A stretch of 64,000 nt of DNA from an uncultured Allomuricauda sp. Lineage in GTDB: Bacteria > Bacteroidota > Bacteroidia > Flavobacteriales > Flavobacteriaceae. Position numbers and translations under genes: made by a program. Positions 7,992-16,708 of this stretch are shown piece after piece (position 1 is the stretch's first letter; every line of letters starts with the position of its first letter). Where the stretch lies: contig NZ_CAKZYF010000106.1 of assembly GCF_937884665.1 (NCBI RefSeq), forward strand, positions 27,214-91,213. Reading direction: 5' to 3'. A model generated the notes under the pieces. The model was not told where the DNA came from. It saw nothing but the letters and a program-made list of their open reading frames with translations, and made no database searches.

Positions 7992-9995
7992 TCAGTCTAT
8001 GATAAATTTGGCGAGTTGCTTTTTTTCATTGGGTTCTTGCAGTCTGACCATATAAGACGCTTGCTTTTGGTTTGGTCTCCCAAAATTTTTGACCACTGTA
8101 CATTTTAAGAATGTTGCCAGATAATCCGAATTCTTTCCAGAGCCTGCTAAGGGTGTTACATTTAAAATCCATTCTCCGACTGTTTCAGCACCAAGTATTT
8201 CAAATTGTTCCATAGCGCTGCCGACCTCAAGGGCTTTGGTAAACTCCTGGACATTTGACAACCGTGTATGTTCCCAGTCAAAGAAGCGCTTCTGAGGATT
8301 CACGAACTGTACAACAAATTCGGCTTCCGGATTGCTCCATTCCAAAATGAGCCTAGCATTATAGGTAATATTGTTCTGATATTTCAAATCCACCTTAGAA
8401 ACATCCAGATTACTTCGATGACTGTTGATTAAATTTCGTATTTCGGAACCAAGGGATTTTCCAAAACCTTCAGGTTTAGAAGAGGCATTGATTTCATTCT
8501 GAATCAACGCATAGAGTGTGTTCAAAGCAACCTGATACCTAGCAAGATTGCGGTTTACCACAGCGAAATCAAAGCTATTTTGGATTTTAGCAGGATAGTC
8601 CAAGATAAGTCGGTTTACTATGGCGAGAGCCAAGTCGTGGTTGTTAACAGTGGAGCTCTTCAAATAGGCCGCTCGAAGCATCTCATAGGTCGGGGACTCC
8701 ATCTCCAGCACATTGGACAAAATCCGAAAAGCAACATCTGGCGAAGACGCATAGAAAAAATCAAACACATCGGACCAATAGTTTCCCTCACCTTTGAACT
8801 TCTCTCGTTGATTTAGGTAAATGTCATAGGCACTTCGAACATTTTTCCCTTTTTTTAACTCTTTTAAATAAGGGGTTATCAGCGCTTTAGTATCGATTTT
8901 GATTTTTGTATCGTAAAAATTATCTTTTAATTGCATGGCATTGGAACTCTCGTTGTCCGCACTACCATAACTTCCCGTTTTTGTCGTAATCAGCAAGACT
9001 CCGTTAGCGCCCAGAGTACCATAAATATTGGTGGCAGCCAGTCCCTTCAGTACGGTGACATCTTCTATGTTCTTGGGGTCCAAAAAACTCGTGGGATAGA
9101 AAATTCCATTGGCCGAGGACTGGGATTGGGGTAGAGGAACTCCATCAACCACAATTAACCCATAATTATTTCCCAATAGCGAATTACTTGGTCTAAGTAC
9201 GGCTCTGCTCAAATCGTCATTCTGTGCCAACGCAACTCCCGAGAATTTTCCTTGAATTCCGGTATTTACCGTAGTGGCCGCATCTAAAATTCGTTCGCTA
9301 CCTATACTTTGAACCGCATAGCCTAAAGCATCTTTGTCTTTTTTGCCCAAAGCCATGTTTTCTTTTGTATCCGGGTTTTTTTGAGTTTCAGTTACTACTA
9401 CTTCTTCCAATCGTACCCCTTTTTTCATATCGAGTTTTGCGCTATCTGATTTTATGACGTTTTGGGCTCCGGCGACCGTACTATCTTTCCTTTTGGTCCG
9501 GGTATTTGCTGAAAGATTTAAAAATTCCGCTTTGCCCAGAATAGAAAGTAGATTGATGGTACGCGTATCATACTTGGGAGAACTATTGATAACCACGGTC
9601 TCACCACCAAATTTTGGAGTGGTTTTGTTCAAGTTCTGTGTTCCGTCTGTAAAGAAGAGATGGTACCCGTCCGAAGCAAGGGACTCCAGTCCCTGGAAGG
9701 AAGTAGCACCGTCATACCGAATATCCTGTATTCTAGTTCGAAGGGCTGTCCAGTCTCCTGCGTTTATCGTGAAGTCCTCTTTAAAACGGACGGTATCACT
9801 AAATCCGACCAGAAGAACCTTGGTGTCCTGAAAACGCTTAAAGTACGCATCCAAGTACTTCATTTCCATTAGACTGTCACGATATATTCTAGAAGTGGAT
9901 GTATCCCAAAATATGACGGTCCGCGCTTTATCTTGGGAAAAAAGACTTTGGTACAGTAGCAAAAAACCTATCAAATAAACGCCTTTAAATTTCAT
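7992..9995 (-). CDS. Exported VWA plus TonB-plug protein without a beta-barrel
   Basis: 667 aa. Signal peptide 1-20. Residues about 25-160 look like a von Willebrand A domain with a complete metal site: DTSTS at 31-35, a Thr in GATSF at 96-100 and TDG at 116-118. An EEVVVT segment (197-202) resembles the strand that precedes SusC-type plugs, and residues about 225-342 match a SusC-like plug (LGYAVQSIG, LIVVDGVPLP, ANGVLLITTKTG). No outer-membrane barrel follows; instead come helices (about 355-540) and a beta domain (about 545-660, EWSNPEAEFVVQFVNP ... FGRPNQ) resembling DUF2135/YfaP. The last two parts are shared with the upstream paralogue at 10356. Function unknown; a periplasmic assembly or signalling role is only a guess. 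Confidence 0.8.
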   Translation of the reverse strand: MKFKGVYLIGFLLLYQSLFSQDKARTVIFWDTSTSRIYRDSLMEMKYLDAYFKRFQDTKVLLVGFSDTVRFKEDFTINAGDWTALRTRIQDIRYDGATSFQGLESLASDGYHLFFTDGTQNLNKTTPKFGGETVVINSSPKYDTRTINLLSILGKAEFLNLSANTRTKRKDSTVAGAQNVIKSDSAKLDMKKGVRLEEVVVTETQKNPDTKENMALGKKDKDALGYAVQSIGSERILDAATTVNTGIQGKFSGVALAQNDDLSRAVLRPSNSLLGNNYGLIVVDGVPLPQSQSSANGIFYPTSFLDPKNIEDVTVLKGLAATNIYGTLGANGVLLITTKTGSYGSADNESSNAMQLKDNFYDTKIKIDTKALITPYLKELKKGKNVRSAYDIYLNQREKFKGEGNYWSDVFDFFYASSPDVAFRILSNVLEMESPTYEMLRAAYLKSSTVNNHDLALAIVNRLILDYPAKIQNSFDFAVVNRNLARYQVALNTLYALIQNEINASSKPEGFGKSLGSEIRNLINSHRSNLDVSKVDLKYQNNITYNARLILEWSNPEAEFVVQFVNPQKRFFDWEHTRLSNVQEFTKALEVGSAMEQFEILGAETVGEWILNVTPLAGSGKNSDYLATFLKCTVVKNFGRPNQKQASYMVRLQEPNEKKQLAKFIID

Positions 9996-10355
9996 TGTGG
10001 AACGGTTTGGCTTATTGCTTATAAATAATCAAAACGAATGAGGTTTAAACTATCTGCTAGTTAGAAGCTTTTGTGAATTCAAGTTCCTTCTTTCAACAAT
10101 TTCAACGTATTTGGTCCGGTAACCTGAATCTCTTACTTGGGATTGGAGTGGATTGTATATCGCCCTTACGCATCGGTACGGGGCGACTCCTTAGCGATTA
10201 AGGACACCCTTGTTCAAAATTCCAATGTTCCCCTGTAGAATGGAGGCCTGAGTCTTTGCACTTAGCACCCTACCCTAGTCGTCTTTTTGAACTGATACTG
10301 GAAATGCTATCTGAGGCCATAAAAATATGTTTCAATAATAACCGTTGCCTACATC
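9996..10355. other. 360-bp gap between the two plug-protein genes
   Basis: No gene of normal length is seen. By hand count 10141-10260 is about 49% G+C, which seems higher than the surrounding intergenic DNA. On the minus strand GTCGCCC/GGGCGAT-type arms (about 10160-10188) and CCTTA/TAAGG arms (10189-10203) can form hairpins. One minus-strand frame reads like protein for about 24 codons (SAKTQASILQGNIGILNKG) before a stop and then continues open. It may be a structured RNA, a long leader or a decayed gene. Confidence 0.35.
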
Positions 10356-12143
10356 CTATGTTCCCGTTTGAGCGGCTTTGTTTATTTGAAACAACTGGCG
10401 ATTTACATCTTTGATATCTAATTTAAAGATCTTGGTTTCTTTTGACTGGGATTTGGTTCCATAATTGTGATAAATCGTCGCTCTTAAATAGGCGGGGGTC
10501 AAGCTCTTATTTCCCAGATATTTCAGGTTTACTTTCCACGTACCCGGTAAGGAAGCGTCAATCAAATACTCTCGCGTGGAATAACCGTAGTCTTTTTCCC
10601 TACTGATGGTATTGGGACTGGCTTCCAGACTATGGGTCCAAGTGTAGAACTGGTTTTCCGGATTAACAAACTGGAGTTCAAATTCAGCCTCACTATCGCT
10701 CCAATCAAAAACGATACGGGTACCATCAAAATCTTCATCGTCCACCTTTATTTTTTTTGTTTTGGATTTTACCACATCCGTCTTTTCCAAGGCCAAAAGA
10801 TTGTTGAAATCTCTATTGAGCATCTTCGAAAACATGGTGGTATCCGCACTCATAAAACCTTGATCCAGCAAGTAAAAATAGCGGGCATACAAAATAGCGG
10901 ACTTCTTTGGTTTATCAATATCCCGATTGCTGTTCGCCAAATCCATATAGGATTGCGCATAATTGGGACGTAATATAAACACTTCCCGGAAGGCATCGTT
11001 CGCTTTGTCATACCGTTCTTGGCTCTCGTAGATATAGGCCAAGGATTTTAAGTGTACAGGATTTAATCCTATGGTCGTGTAGGCATCCTCTATGATTTGA
11101 TCGGCATACGTTTCGTTTTTCCAAGTATCGTAAAAGTATTGGTAAGCATCCAAAACAAAATAGGGCGAAGCAGCATATTTCTCCGCGTTGGATTCATACA
11201 CTGTTTTAGCTTCTTCAAATGTATCGGAACCCCGAAGTTGCTTCATGTAAGACGGTGCATTTTTTGTGAGACTCTCTTGGTTCAGGGCTTTTCCGTCGTA
11301 AAAGTTGTTTTTAAGTCTGGCCCTGTCTATAATCTGCCCTCGGCTATCTCGTGGAGGAATTCCTATACCATTTTTTGTATTGATAACAATGACGCCGCCC
11401 CTTCCAATATTTCCGTATCTCGTAGTTCCGATGATGGATGAAATAACACCGATTCGTTCAATATTCTGCACATCGATAAAGTCGGGAAATTGTGTGAAAA
11501 TCTGACCATCAATATCGAATACCGCACGTCCACCGCGCAATAAGACCGCTCGACCGGCATTAACGCCCGAGGTCCCAGCGAAACCCGTATCTGGACCAGC
11601 TGCAAAATTCGTCCCGAAACCCGGTCCGTCCAAAACCCGAATACCAGCAAACCTGTTTCGCAATACGTTGGCCAAATCGAACTCACCTGGAAGTATTTTA
11701 TCCCCATCAAGTGCACGCACGGAATAGGAAACATACTCTTTGTTCAGATATCCAAAAAAGGTTTTTAGAATATTGGGGTTGAAATAGTAATCTTCTTCCA
11801 ATTCTTTTTGGCTGGAGCGTCTTCGCGTGGAGACCGTTACGTTATCCAATTTTTCAATTTTGGGGAACATATCCACGTTCAAGACCCGAGTCACATCCTC
11901 CACCCTTATCTGTAAAGGTTCCATACCATCACTTGCATAAAAAAGCAAGTCACCTGTAGAAGCCAGGATTTTGTACTTACCTTCGGCATTTGTGGTCGTG
12001 GAGGTACCCGCATTAATAATTTGAATCTTGACGTTGGACATCGGGCTTTCACCATCTTGGACCGTACCCGTTATCCATCGTTCTTGGGCAAAACCTAAAA
12101 GAGAAATACAAAAGAGAGCAAAGAAGAAAAGCTGTTTTTTCAT
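10356..12143 (-). CDS. Exported carboxypeptidase-regulatory plus TonB-plug protein without a beta-barrel
   Basis: 595 aa. Signal peptide 1-19, then a carboxypeptidase-regulatory-like beta-sandwich (22-94, ITGTVQDGESPMSNV). A degenerate TonB plug follows (about 150-259, RYGNIGRGGVIVINTKNG). Next are a linker LKNNFYDGK and TPR-like helices (about 270-440; AYIYESQERYDKANDAF is the clearest repeat). A C-terminal beta domain (about 470-585: FDWSDSEAEFELQFVNPEN ... TIYHNYGTKSQ) looks like DUF2135/YfaP. There is no barrel, so it cannot be a transporter. The linker, helical and terminal parts match the gene at 7992, which lies downstream on the same strand: a tandem paralogous pair with different N-terminal domains. 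Confidence 0.8.
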   Translation of the reverse strand: MKKQLFFFALFCISLLGFAQERWITGTVQDGESPMSNVKIQIINAGTSTTTNAEGKYKILASTGDLLFYASDGMEPLQIRVEDVTRVLNVDMFPKIEKLDNVTVSTRRRSSQKELEEDYYFNPNILKTFFGYLNKEYVSYSVRALDGDKILPGEFDLANVLRNRFAGIRVLDGPGFGTNFAAGPDTGFAGTSGVNAGRAVLLRGGRAVFDIDGQIFTQFPDFIDVQNIERIGVISSIIGTTRYGNIGRGGVIVINTKNGIGIPPRDSRGQIIDRARLKNNFYDGKALNQESLTKNAPSYMKQLRGSDTFEEAKTVYESNAEKYAASPYFVLDAYQYFYDTWKNETYADQIIEDAYTTIGLNPVHLKSLAYIYESQERYDKANDAFREVFILRPNYAQSYMDLANSNRDIDKPKKSAILYARYFYLLDQGFMSADTTMFSKMLNRDFNNLLALEKTDVVKSKTKKIKVDDEDFDGTRIVFDWSDSEAEFELQFVNPENQFYTWTHSLEASPNTISREKDYGYSTREYLIDASLPGTWKVNLKYLGNKSLTPAYLRATIYHNYGTKSQSKETKIFKLDIKDVNRQLFQINKAAQTGT

Positions 12144-12222
12144 AGTTTGATTTTTTTAATAACGTACTGGCTATGTGAATTTTATCCCTAAAAATTAATC
12201 AAACTTCTTGCCAAGTGCAATT

Positions 12223-13569
12223 TTAATTTCCTAAATGTTCCTTAATTCTTGGAATCAAAAGAAATTCGGTTTGCCTACCGTTGACATATCTAAAACCAGC
12301 TTCTCCATAAAATCCAGCTTCTTCCAACATTATGCGAATATCTCGCTTCCACTCTGGGATATTGACCGTGGTATTCAATTCAATAGCGTAGACCGTATTG
12401 GGATTTAGGGGGTACTTTTCCCCATCGTCTTTCATTACGCCATCCTGGGCATCCCACATACCAATGGTTGTTCCTGCTGAGTGGCCATAAATACCCAATG
12501 GATGGGTGTAAATGGCAGGTCGCAGACCTGCTTTGCGGGCATCTTCCAAGGATTTCGCTAAGATCTCGTTGCCCGTTCGTCCGGTTATCATGTTATCGGT
12601 CAAAAAATCCTGGACGTCATCGCCTTTTTTCAGGGCATTTACCAGGAAATCCGGGGCTTTTTTCTCATTTGGCTTTAAAACATAGGCTAATTCTTGACAA
12701 TCCGTATTCAATCTCAGGTAGGTAATACCCATATCACAATGAAGCAAATCACCCGGTAGAATGACCATATCGTCTGGCCTGCCGGAAAAGGAATATAAGT
12801 GGCCTTCCCGCTTTTCACTGGTACGTTGTACATCAACGGTCGGATGAAACCAAGTGTCCAATCCCAAATCAGTTATCTTTTGGCGCATCCACCATTCTAC
12901 TTCAGTTGTAGTAGTGACTCCGGGAGTAACCACTTTTTCTGAGAAAGCTTCAGCAATAATATCGTGGGTGATATCCACCAATTGATCATACAGGACCATT
13001 TCCCGTTCAGTTCGCGTTTCTATCCAACGAACCGCAAGTTGCTCGGCAGAAACAATTTTGGAATGATATTTTTTGGGGAGATTGGTCATCAACTCGTCAT
13101 AATCCGTCTTATCAAGACCATCAGCGATATTATGGTCTTTGGAAAAATTCAATCCGATTTTTCTTGGATTTCTTTCCTCAACCAGCTGTATAAGGCGTTT
13201 CCATTGGTCAGGTTCCTTTTCTTTATCCCATGCAGAAGCAATACTTTTCCCAATGTTGTATCGCGCTACTGCCAACTTATCCATATTCCCCTTTGCGCTA
13301 TCTCGATAAAAAAGCAAAATTGTTCTACGCCTCGCATTCAGCCACTTTGCCGGTAGCATGGTCTTCAGAACAGGATCTTCATTGTATTCCCTTGATATCA
13401 GTATCCACATATCAATCCCAGTATCATCCATCAATTTGGGAAGAAGTGTATTGAACCGTTCTTCTAGGACTTCATCCACTACCCTCGCCCTTTCCGACTC
13501 CGGAAGTATCTGTTGCGAAAAAAGTTGGATGGAAAACGCAATAAAAAAAAGAAACAAAAAGACTTTCAT
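12223..13569 (-). CDS. Exported M24 family metallopeptidase (Xaa-Pro aminopeptidase-like)
   Basis: 448 aa. A signal peptide (1-18, ending QLFSQ) suggests a periplasmic enzyme. The pita-bread fold has the five expected metal ligands: two Asp (CDMGITYLRLNTD), His (HPLGIYGHSAG), Glu (YAIELNTTVNI) and Glu (MLEEAGFYGE). The N-terminal creatinase-like domain is also present. M24 enzymes of this type cleave N-terminal residues preceding proline. Monocistronic or first in a run with menE; 33 bp separate it from the menE stop codon on the same strand. Confidence 0.88.
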   Translation of the reverse strand: MKVFLFLFFIAFSIQLFSQQILPESERARVVDEVLEERFNTLLPKLMDDTGIDMWILISREYNEDPVLKTMLPAKWLNARRRTILLFYRDSAKGNMDKLAVARYNIGKSIASAWDKEKEPDQWKRLIQLVEERNPRKIGLNFSKDHNIADGLDKTDYDELMTNLPKKYHSKIVSAEQLAVRWIETRTEREMVLYDQLVDITHDIIAEAFSEKVVTPGVTTTTEVEWWMRQKITDLGLDTWFHPTVDVQRTSEKREGHLYSFSGRPDDMVILPGDLLHCDMGITYLRLNTDCQELAYVLKPNEKKAPDFLVNALKKGDDVQDFLTDNMITGRTGNEILAKSLEDARKAGLRPAIYTHPLGIYGHSAGTTIGMWDAQDGVMKDDGEKYPLNPNTVYAIELNTTVNIPEWKRDIRIMLEEAGFYGEAGFRYVNGRQTEFLLIPRIKEHLGN

Positions 13570-13602
13570 CGAGAGCTGTATTTAGGATTGAAAATACAAA
13601 AC

Positions 13603-14673
13603 TTAGGTTATTTCTTGAAGTATGGCCCGCTTGTTGATTTTACCCGTGCGGGTTTCCTTAAAAACTCGAACCCCATAAACCTGTTTTGGTATTTCATATT
13701 TATCCAATAACTTGGAGTGATGTATTTTTTCCAATATCGTTTCAGTGTTTTCTTCACCTTGCTCAGCGACCAAGACCAACTTCTGGCCTAGAACTTTATC
13801 AGGAATACCGGCCACAAAAAACCGGAAATCCAGGATTTGGCTTAGCTTTTTTTCAATCTGCTCTGGAAAAAGTTTAATTCCTCCGGAATTGATTACATTA
13901 TCAAAACGTCCCAACCATGTAAAAGAATCCGTATTCTCAATTTTTACCAAATCATTGGTTACCACAGGTGTGTCCGACACTTTTGGAGCTTTTAAAACCA
14001 AACATCCGCGATTATCTTGAGCTATTTCAATATGTGGTAAAAGCCTAAAATAGGTATCCGTTTTGGGGACAATCTGTCTTACCGCCACATGGGTGATAGT
14101 TTCCGTCATCCCGTAGGTTTCATATACGGAAATTGGAATTCCTTTCAGCTCCTTTTCCAATAAAAAAGATACTGCCGCTCCCCCTAGAATAAGAGTCTTT
14201 ACCCTTTCAAGTTGATGTAAGGATTTCTGTGCTTGAAGCGGTACCATGGCGCAAAAGTCGTACTGCTGTTCTGTTTTCAGTAGCGGTTGCGATGATGGAG
14301 CCACATAATCGAGCCGTAGTCCCAAAACCATGGCCCGAACCAACATCATTTTTCCCGCAATACTGCCAACAGGTAGACAAAGCAACGCGGTATTTCCCTC
14401 CTGCAGATTAAAGTAGGTGCCCGTTGCTAAAGCAGAATTTACGATATGGGTCTTTTGAAGTTGGATTCTTTTGGGTTCCCCAGTAGAACCAGAAGTGAAT
14501 ACCTCGAGTGTTGTTTTATGTGAGCACCAATCCAGAAGAAAATCCCCGATGGCCTTTTCGAACTCTTGGCCTTCTTTCACTAAACTGTAGCCTACCTCAT
14601 AAAGTTCAGAAAGGGAATACGCAATACCGTTAAGCCGGAATGCTTTATGAATGTTTTGCCAACTCGGATTCAC
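13603..14673 (-). CDS. menE: o-Succinylbenzoate-CoA ligase MenE (short form)
   Basis: 356 aa AMP-forming ligase. The adenylate motif SGSTGEPKRIQL is near residue 60, the YGMTETITH motif near 190, the WLGRFDNVINSGGIK hinge region near 250, and the C-terminal TGKINKRAIL lysine loop is present. The shortened length is usual for Bacteroidota MenE. It activates o-succinylbenzoate with CoA in menaquinone synthesis. The start is a GTG at 14673; an in-frame TGA lies just upstream and no ATG fits. The gene overlaps the CPBP gene by 29 bp, so menC, CPBP and menE form one operon. Confidence 0.92.
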   Translation of the reverse strand: MNPSWQNIHKAFRLNGIAYSLSELYEVGYSLVKEGQEFEKAIGDFLLDWCSHKTTLEVFTSGSTGEPKRIQLQKTHIVNSALATGTYFNLQEGNTALLCLPVGSIAGKMMLVRAMVLGLRLDYVAPSSQPLLKTEQQYDFCAMVPLQAQKSLHQLERVKTLILGGAAVSFLLEKELKGIPISVYETYGMTETITHVAVRQIVPKTDTYFRLLPHIEIAQDNRGCLVLKAPKVSDTPVVTNDLVKIENTDSFTWLGRFDNVINSGGIKLFPEQIEKKLSQILDFRFFVAGIPDKVLGQKLVLVAEQGEENTETILEKIHHSKLLDKYEIPKQVYGVRVFKETRTGKINKRAILQEIT

Positions 14674-15616
14674 CCTCTTCCAATGTCATAAATTCATCTT
14701 TAGGCACCACTCGGCCGAAAAGTTTTTCATTCCATTGGGTCCATTTGTATTTTTTGGAAAAAAGCAGGAGCAACAGTGGAAATACAACAAATACTGGAAC
14801 CAAAATATCCCATCCCAATACGGGTTCCGAAATATCCTTATATACAGAATCAACTTGAAAAGCGGTCCAATCGGCGGTCAAAAGGAGGGCAGCAATCAGG
14901 TTGTTCGCTGCATGGAAACCCAAAGCGAGCTCCAATCCTTCGTCCATTAGGGTAAGAATCCCTAAAAAGAAACCAGTTCCTATATAAAAAACCATAACGC
15001 CGTATCCCAGTTTGTCCACTTCTGGATTAAAAAGGTGCAGGGAACCAAAAAGAAGGGAGGTGATTACCAGCGGCACCCATTTTCTTTTTGAGGCAATTCC
15101 CAACCCTTGCATTAAGTAACCGCGCATAAAATATTCCTCAAAGCTGGTTTGAACGGGAATCATCAGAACAGCAATGATGAACAATACCATGAAGGGCTTT
15201 AATTTAAAATTGAAAACATAATCATCTGGGGATAAATACACATCTATCAGCATGAAAAGTCCAGATATTGCGCCCCAGAGCAGGAAGGAAAAACCAATTC
15301 GGCCCCAGTCGATTTTTTTACGGGTCGTGGTCAATGATTTTAGGGACTGTCCGTGGACAAATTTTACGTATAACACTAATGCTAGCAACCCGATAGCGAA
15401 GGTAAGGAGCATGAAAAACAAAAAGGTGTTGGAGCCCAATACTTGGGACATGGCCCCTAAATCCCCAGATGCCACAGCGCTCATTCCTGAATTTAGAAAA
15501 AGTGCGGCAAACAAAGGAATGGAACCTATAAATTGCCAAACGACAAATACCGAGAAGAATCCCAAAATATATCTCCAAAATTCATGAAATCCCTTGTAAC
15601 CTTGTTCTATGTACAT
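14645..15616 (-). CDS. CPBP family intramembrane metalloprotease-like protein
   Basis: 323 aa with about eight transmembrane helices. The Abi/CPBP signatures are intact: the EE motif FEEYFMRGYL (near residue 165), LLFGSLHLFNP with the FxxxH pattern, and a later FHAANN. Members of this family (Rce1-like glutamyl proteases) cleave near membranes; in bacteria many have unknown targets. It sits inside the menC-CPBP-menE operon, overlapping menC by 10 bp and menE by 29 bp. That arrangement recurs in flavobacteria as I recall, but no menaquinone role is established. Confidence 0.88.
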   Translation of the reverse strand: MYIEQGYKGFHEFWRYILGFFSVFVVWQFIGSIPLFAALFLNSGMSAVASGDLGAMSQVLGSNTFLFFMLLTFAIGLLALVLYVKFVHGQSLKSLTTTRKKIDWGRIGFSFLLWGAISGLFMLIDVYLSPDDYVFNFKLKPFMVLFIIAVLMIPVQTSFEEYFMRGYLMQGLGIASKRKWVPLVITSLLFGSLHLFNPEVDKLGYGVMVFYIGTGFFLGILTLMDEGLELALGFHAANNLIAALLLTADWTAFQVDSVYKDISEPVLGWDILVPVFVVFPLLLLLFSKKYKWTQWNEKLFGRVVPKDEFMTLEEGESELAKHS

Positions 15617-16659
15617 ATTTCCTGTATTAAATTATCCTTCCAATTTTTAGTACTGCGATAAAACAATTTCCCCTTGGACACTTCCAAAGGGCTTTGAAAA
15701 TTATTGGTGTACAAGCTGCCGGTTCCCAAACCTTGGGGTCTTTGGCAATTTAGCGAATACGTCCATTGCGCAAGGGCATTGAGACCTATATTACTTTCCA
15801 AAGCACTGGTCACCCACCAACCGATTTGGTGGCTTTCCGCCAAATTTATCCACTCGCGTGATTTTCTAAATCCGCCCAGCAAGCTTGGTTTTAGAATTAT
15901 ATATTGGGGTTTTACCGTTTGTAGCAAACTTTTCTTTTTCGTTACATCCAAAATACCTATTAATTCTTCATCTAAAGCAATGGGAAGGGGTGTTTCTTCG
16001 CAAAGTTTGGCCATCTCCTCCCATTGTCCCGGTTTTATGGGCTGCTCTATGGAATGGATTTGAAATTCAGCTAGCTGTTTTAACTTATCCAATGCTTCCC
16101 CGGTTCCAAAAGCACCATTGGCATCTACACGTAGCTCGATTTCGGTTGGGGCAAATTCTCTTCGTATGGATTTCAAAAGTGCCAATTCTGTCTGGAAATC
16201 GATTGCACCGATCTTCATTTTTATGCACTGAAATCCTTCTTCCAACTTTTTTTCCAACTGGGAGAACATAAACTTTTCATCACCCATCCAAATCAGTCCG
16301 TTTATGGGGATTGGTGCCCCATTTTGTACAAAGGGTGAGGGGAAAAGTATAAAGGATTCCGGGGCATCCAGGGATTTAAAGGCTTGCTCCAGTCCAAACT
16401 GGATGGAAGGAAAATCATTCAGTTGTTCAAAAAGACCCTCGAATCCCAGATGGATGTTTTGGCAGACCCAATCCAGTTTTTCCACGTAGTGCCCTACATC
16501 ATCCAAACTCAATCCCCGTAAAAGCCCGCACTCCCCTATTCCCAGTTTTCCAGGCTTTTCCAGAATGATGAACCAGGTTTCCTTTTCTTCGAGAATCCCT
16601 CGGGAAGTACCGCTGGGTATTTTAAAATTGAGGATATAGCGTTTGTAGTTGGCCTTCAT
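15607..16659 (-). CDS. menC: o-Succinylbenzoate synthase MenC
   Basis: 350 aa, enolase superfamily. Catalytic features are visible: KMK (CIKMKIGAID), metal ligands in LRVDANGAF, IEQPIKPGQW and IALDEELIG, and the second lysine in IILKPSLLGG. It dehydrates SHCHC to o-succinylbenzoate in menaquinone synthesis. Neighbours menE and CPBP overlap it and follow in the same operon. ATG start; a -7 box lies 9 nt upstream. Confidence 0.92.
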   Translation of the reverse strand: MKANYKRYILNFKIPSGTSRGILEEKETWFIILEKPGKLGIGECGLLRGLSLDDVGHYVEKLDWVCQNIHLGFEGLFEQLNDFPSIQFGLEQAFKSLDAPESFILFPSPFVQNGAPIPINGLIWMGDEKFMFSQLEKKLEEGFQCIKMKIGAIDFQTELALLKSIRREFAPTEIELRVDANGAFGTGEALDKLKQLAEFQIHSIEQPIKPGQWEEMAKLCEETPLPIALDEELIGILDVTKKKSLLQTVKPQYIILKPSLLGGFRKSREWINLAESHQIGWWVTSALESNIGLNALAQWTYSLNCQRPQGLGTGSLYTNNFQSPLEVSKGKLFYRSTKNWKDNLIQEICT

Positions 16660-16668
16660 CGATTACCT

Positions 16669-16676
16669 CAAAGTTA
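16669..16676 (-). promoter_or_regulatory. -7 box (TAACTTTG on the minus strand) for the menC operon
   Basis: Exact TAnnTTTG match with 9 nt between the box and the menC ATG, so the leader would be only a few nt. The -33 element is not convincing. Confidence 0.4.
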
Positions 16677-16708
16677 GGCATAATAAAGGACAAAGAATAC
16701 GCTGGGAA

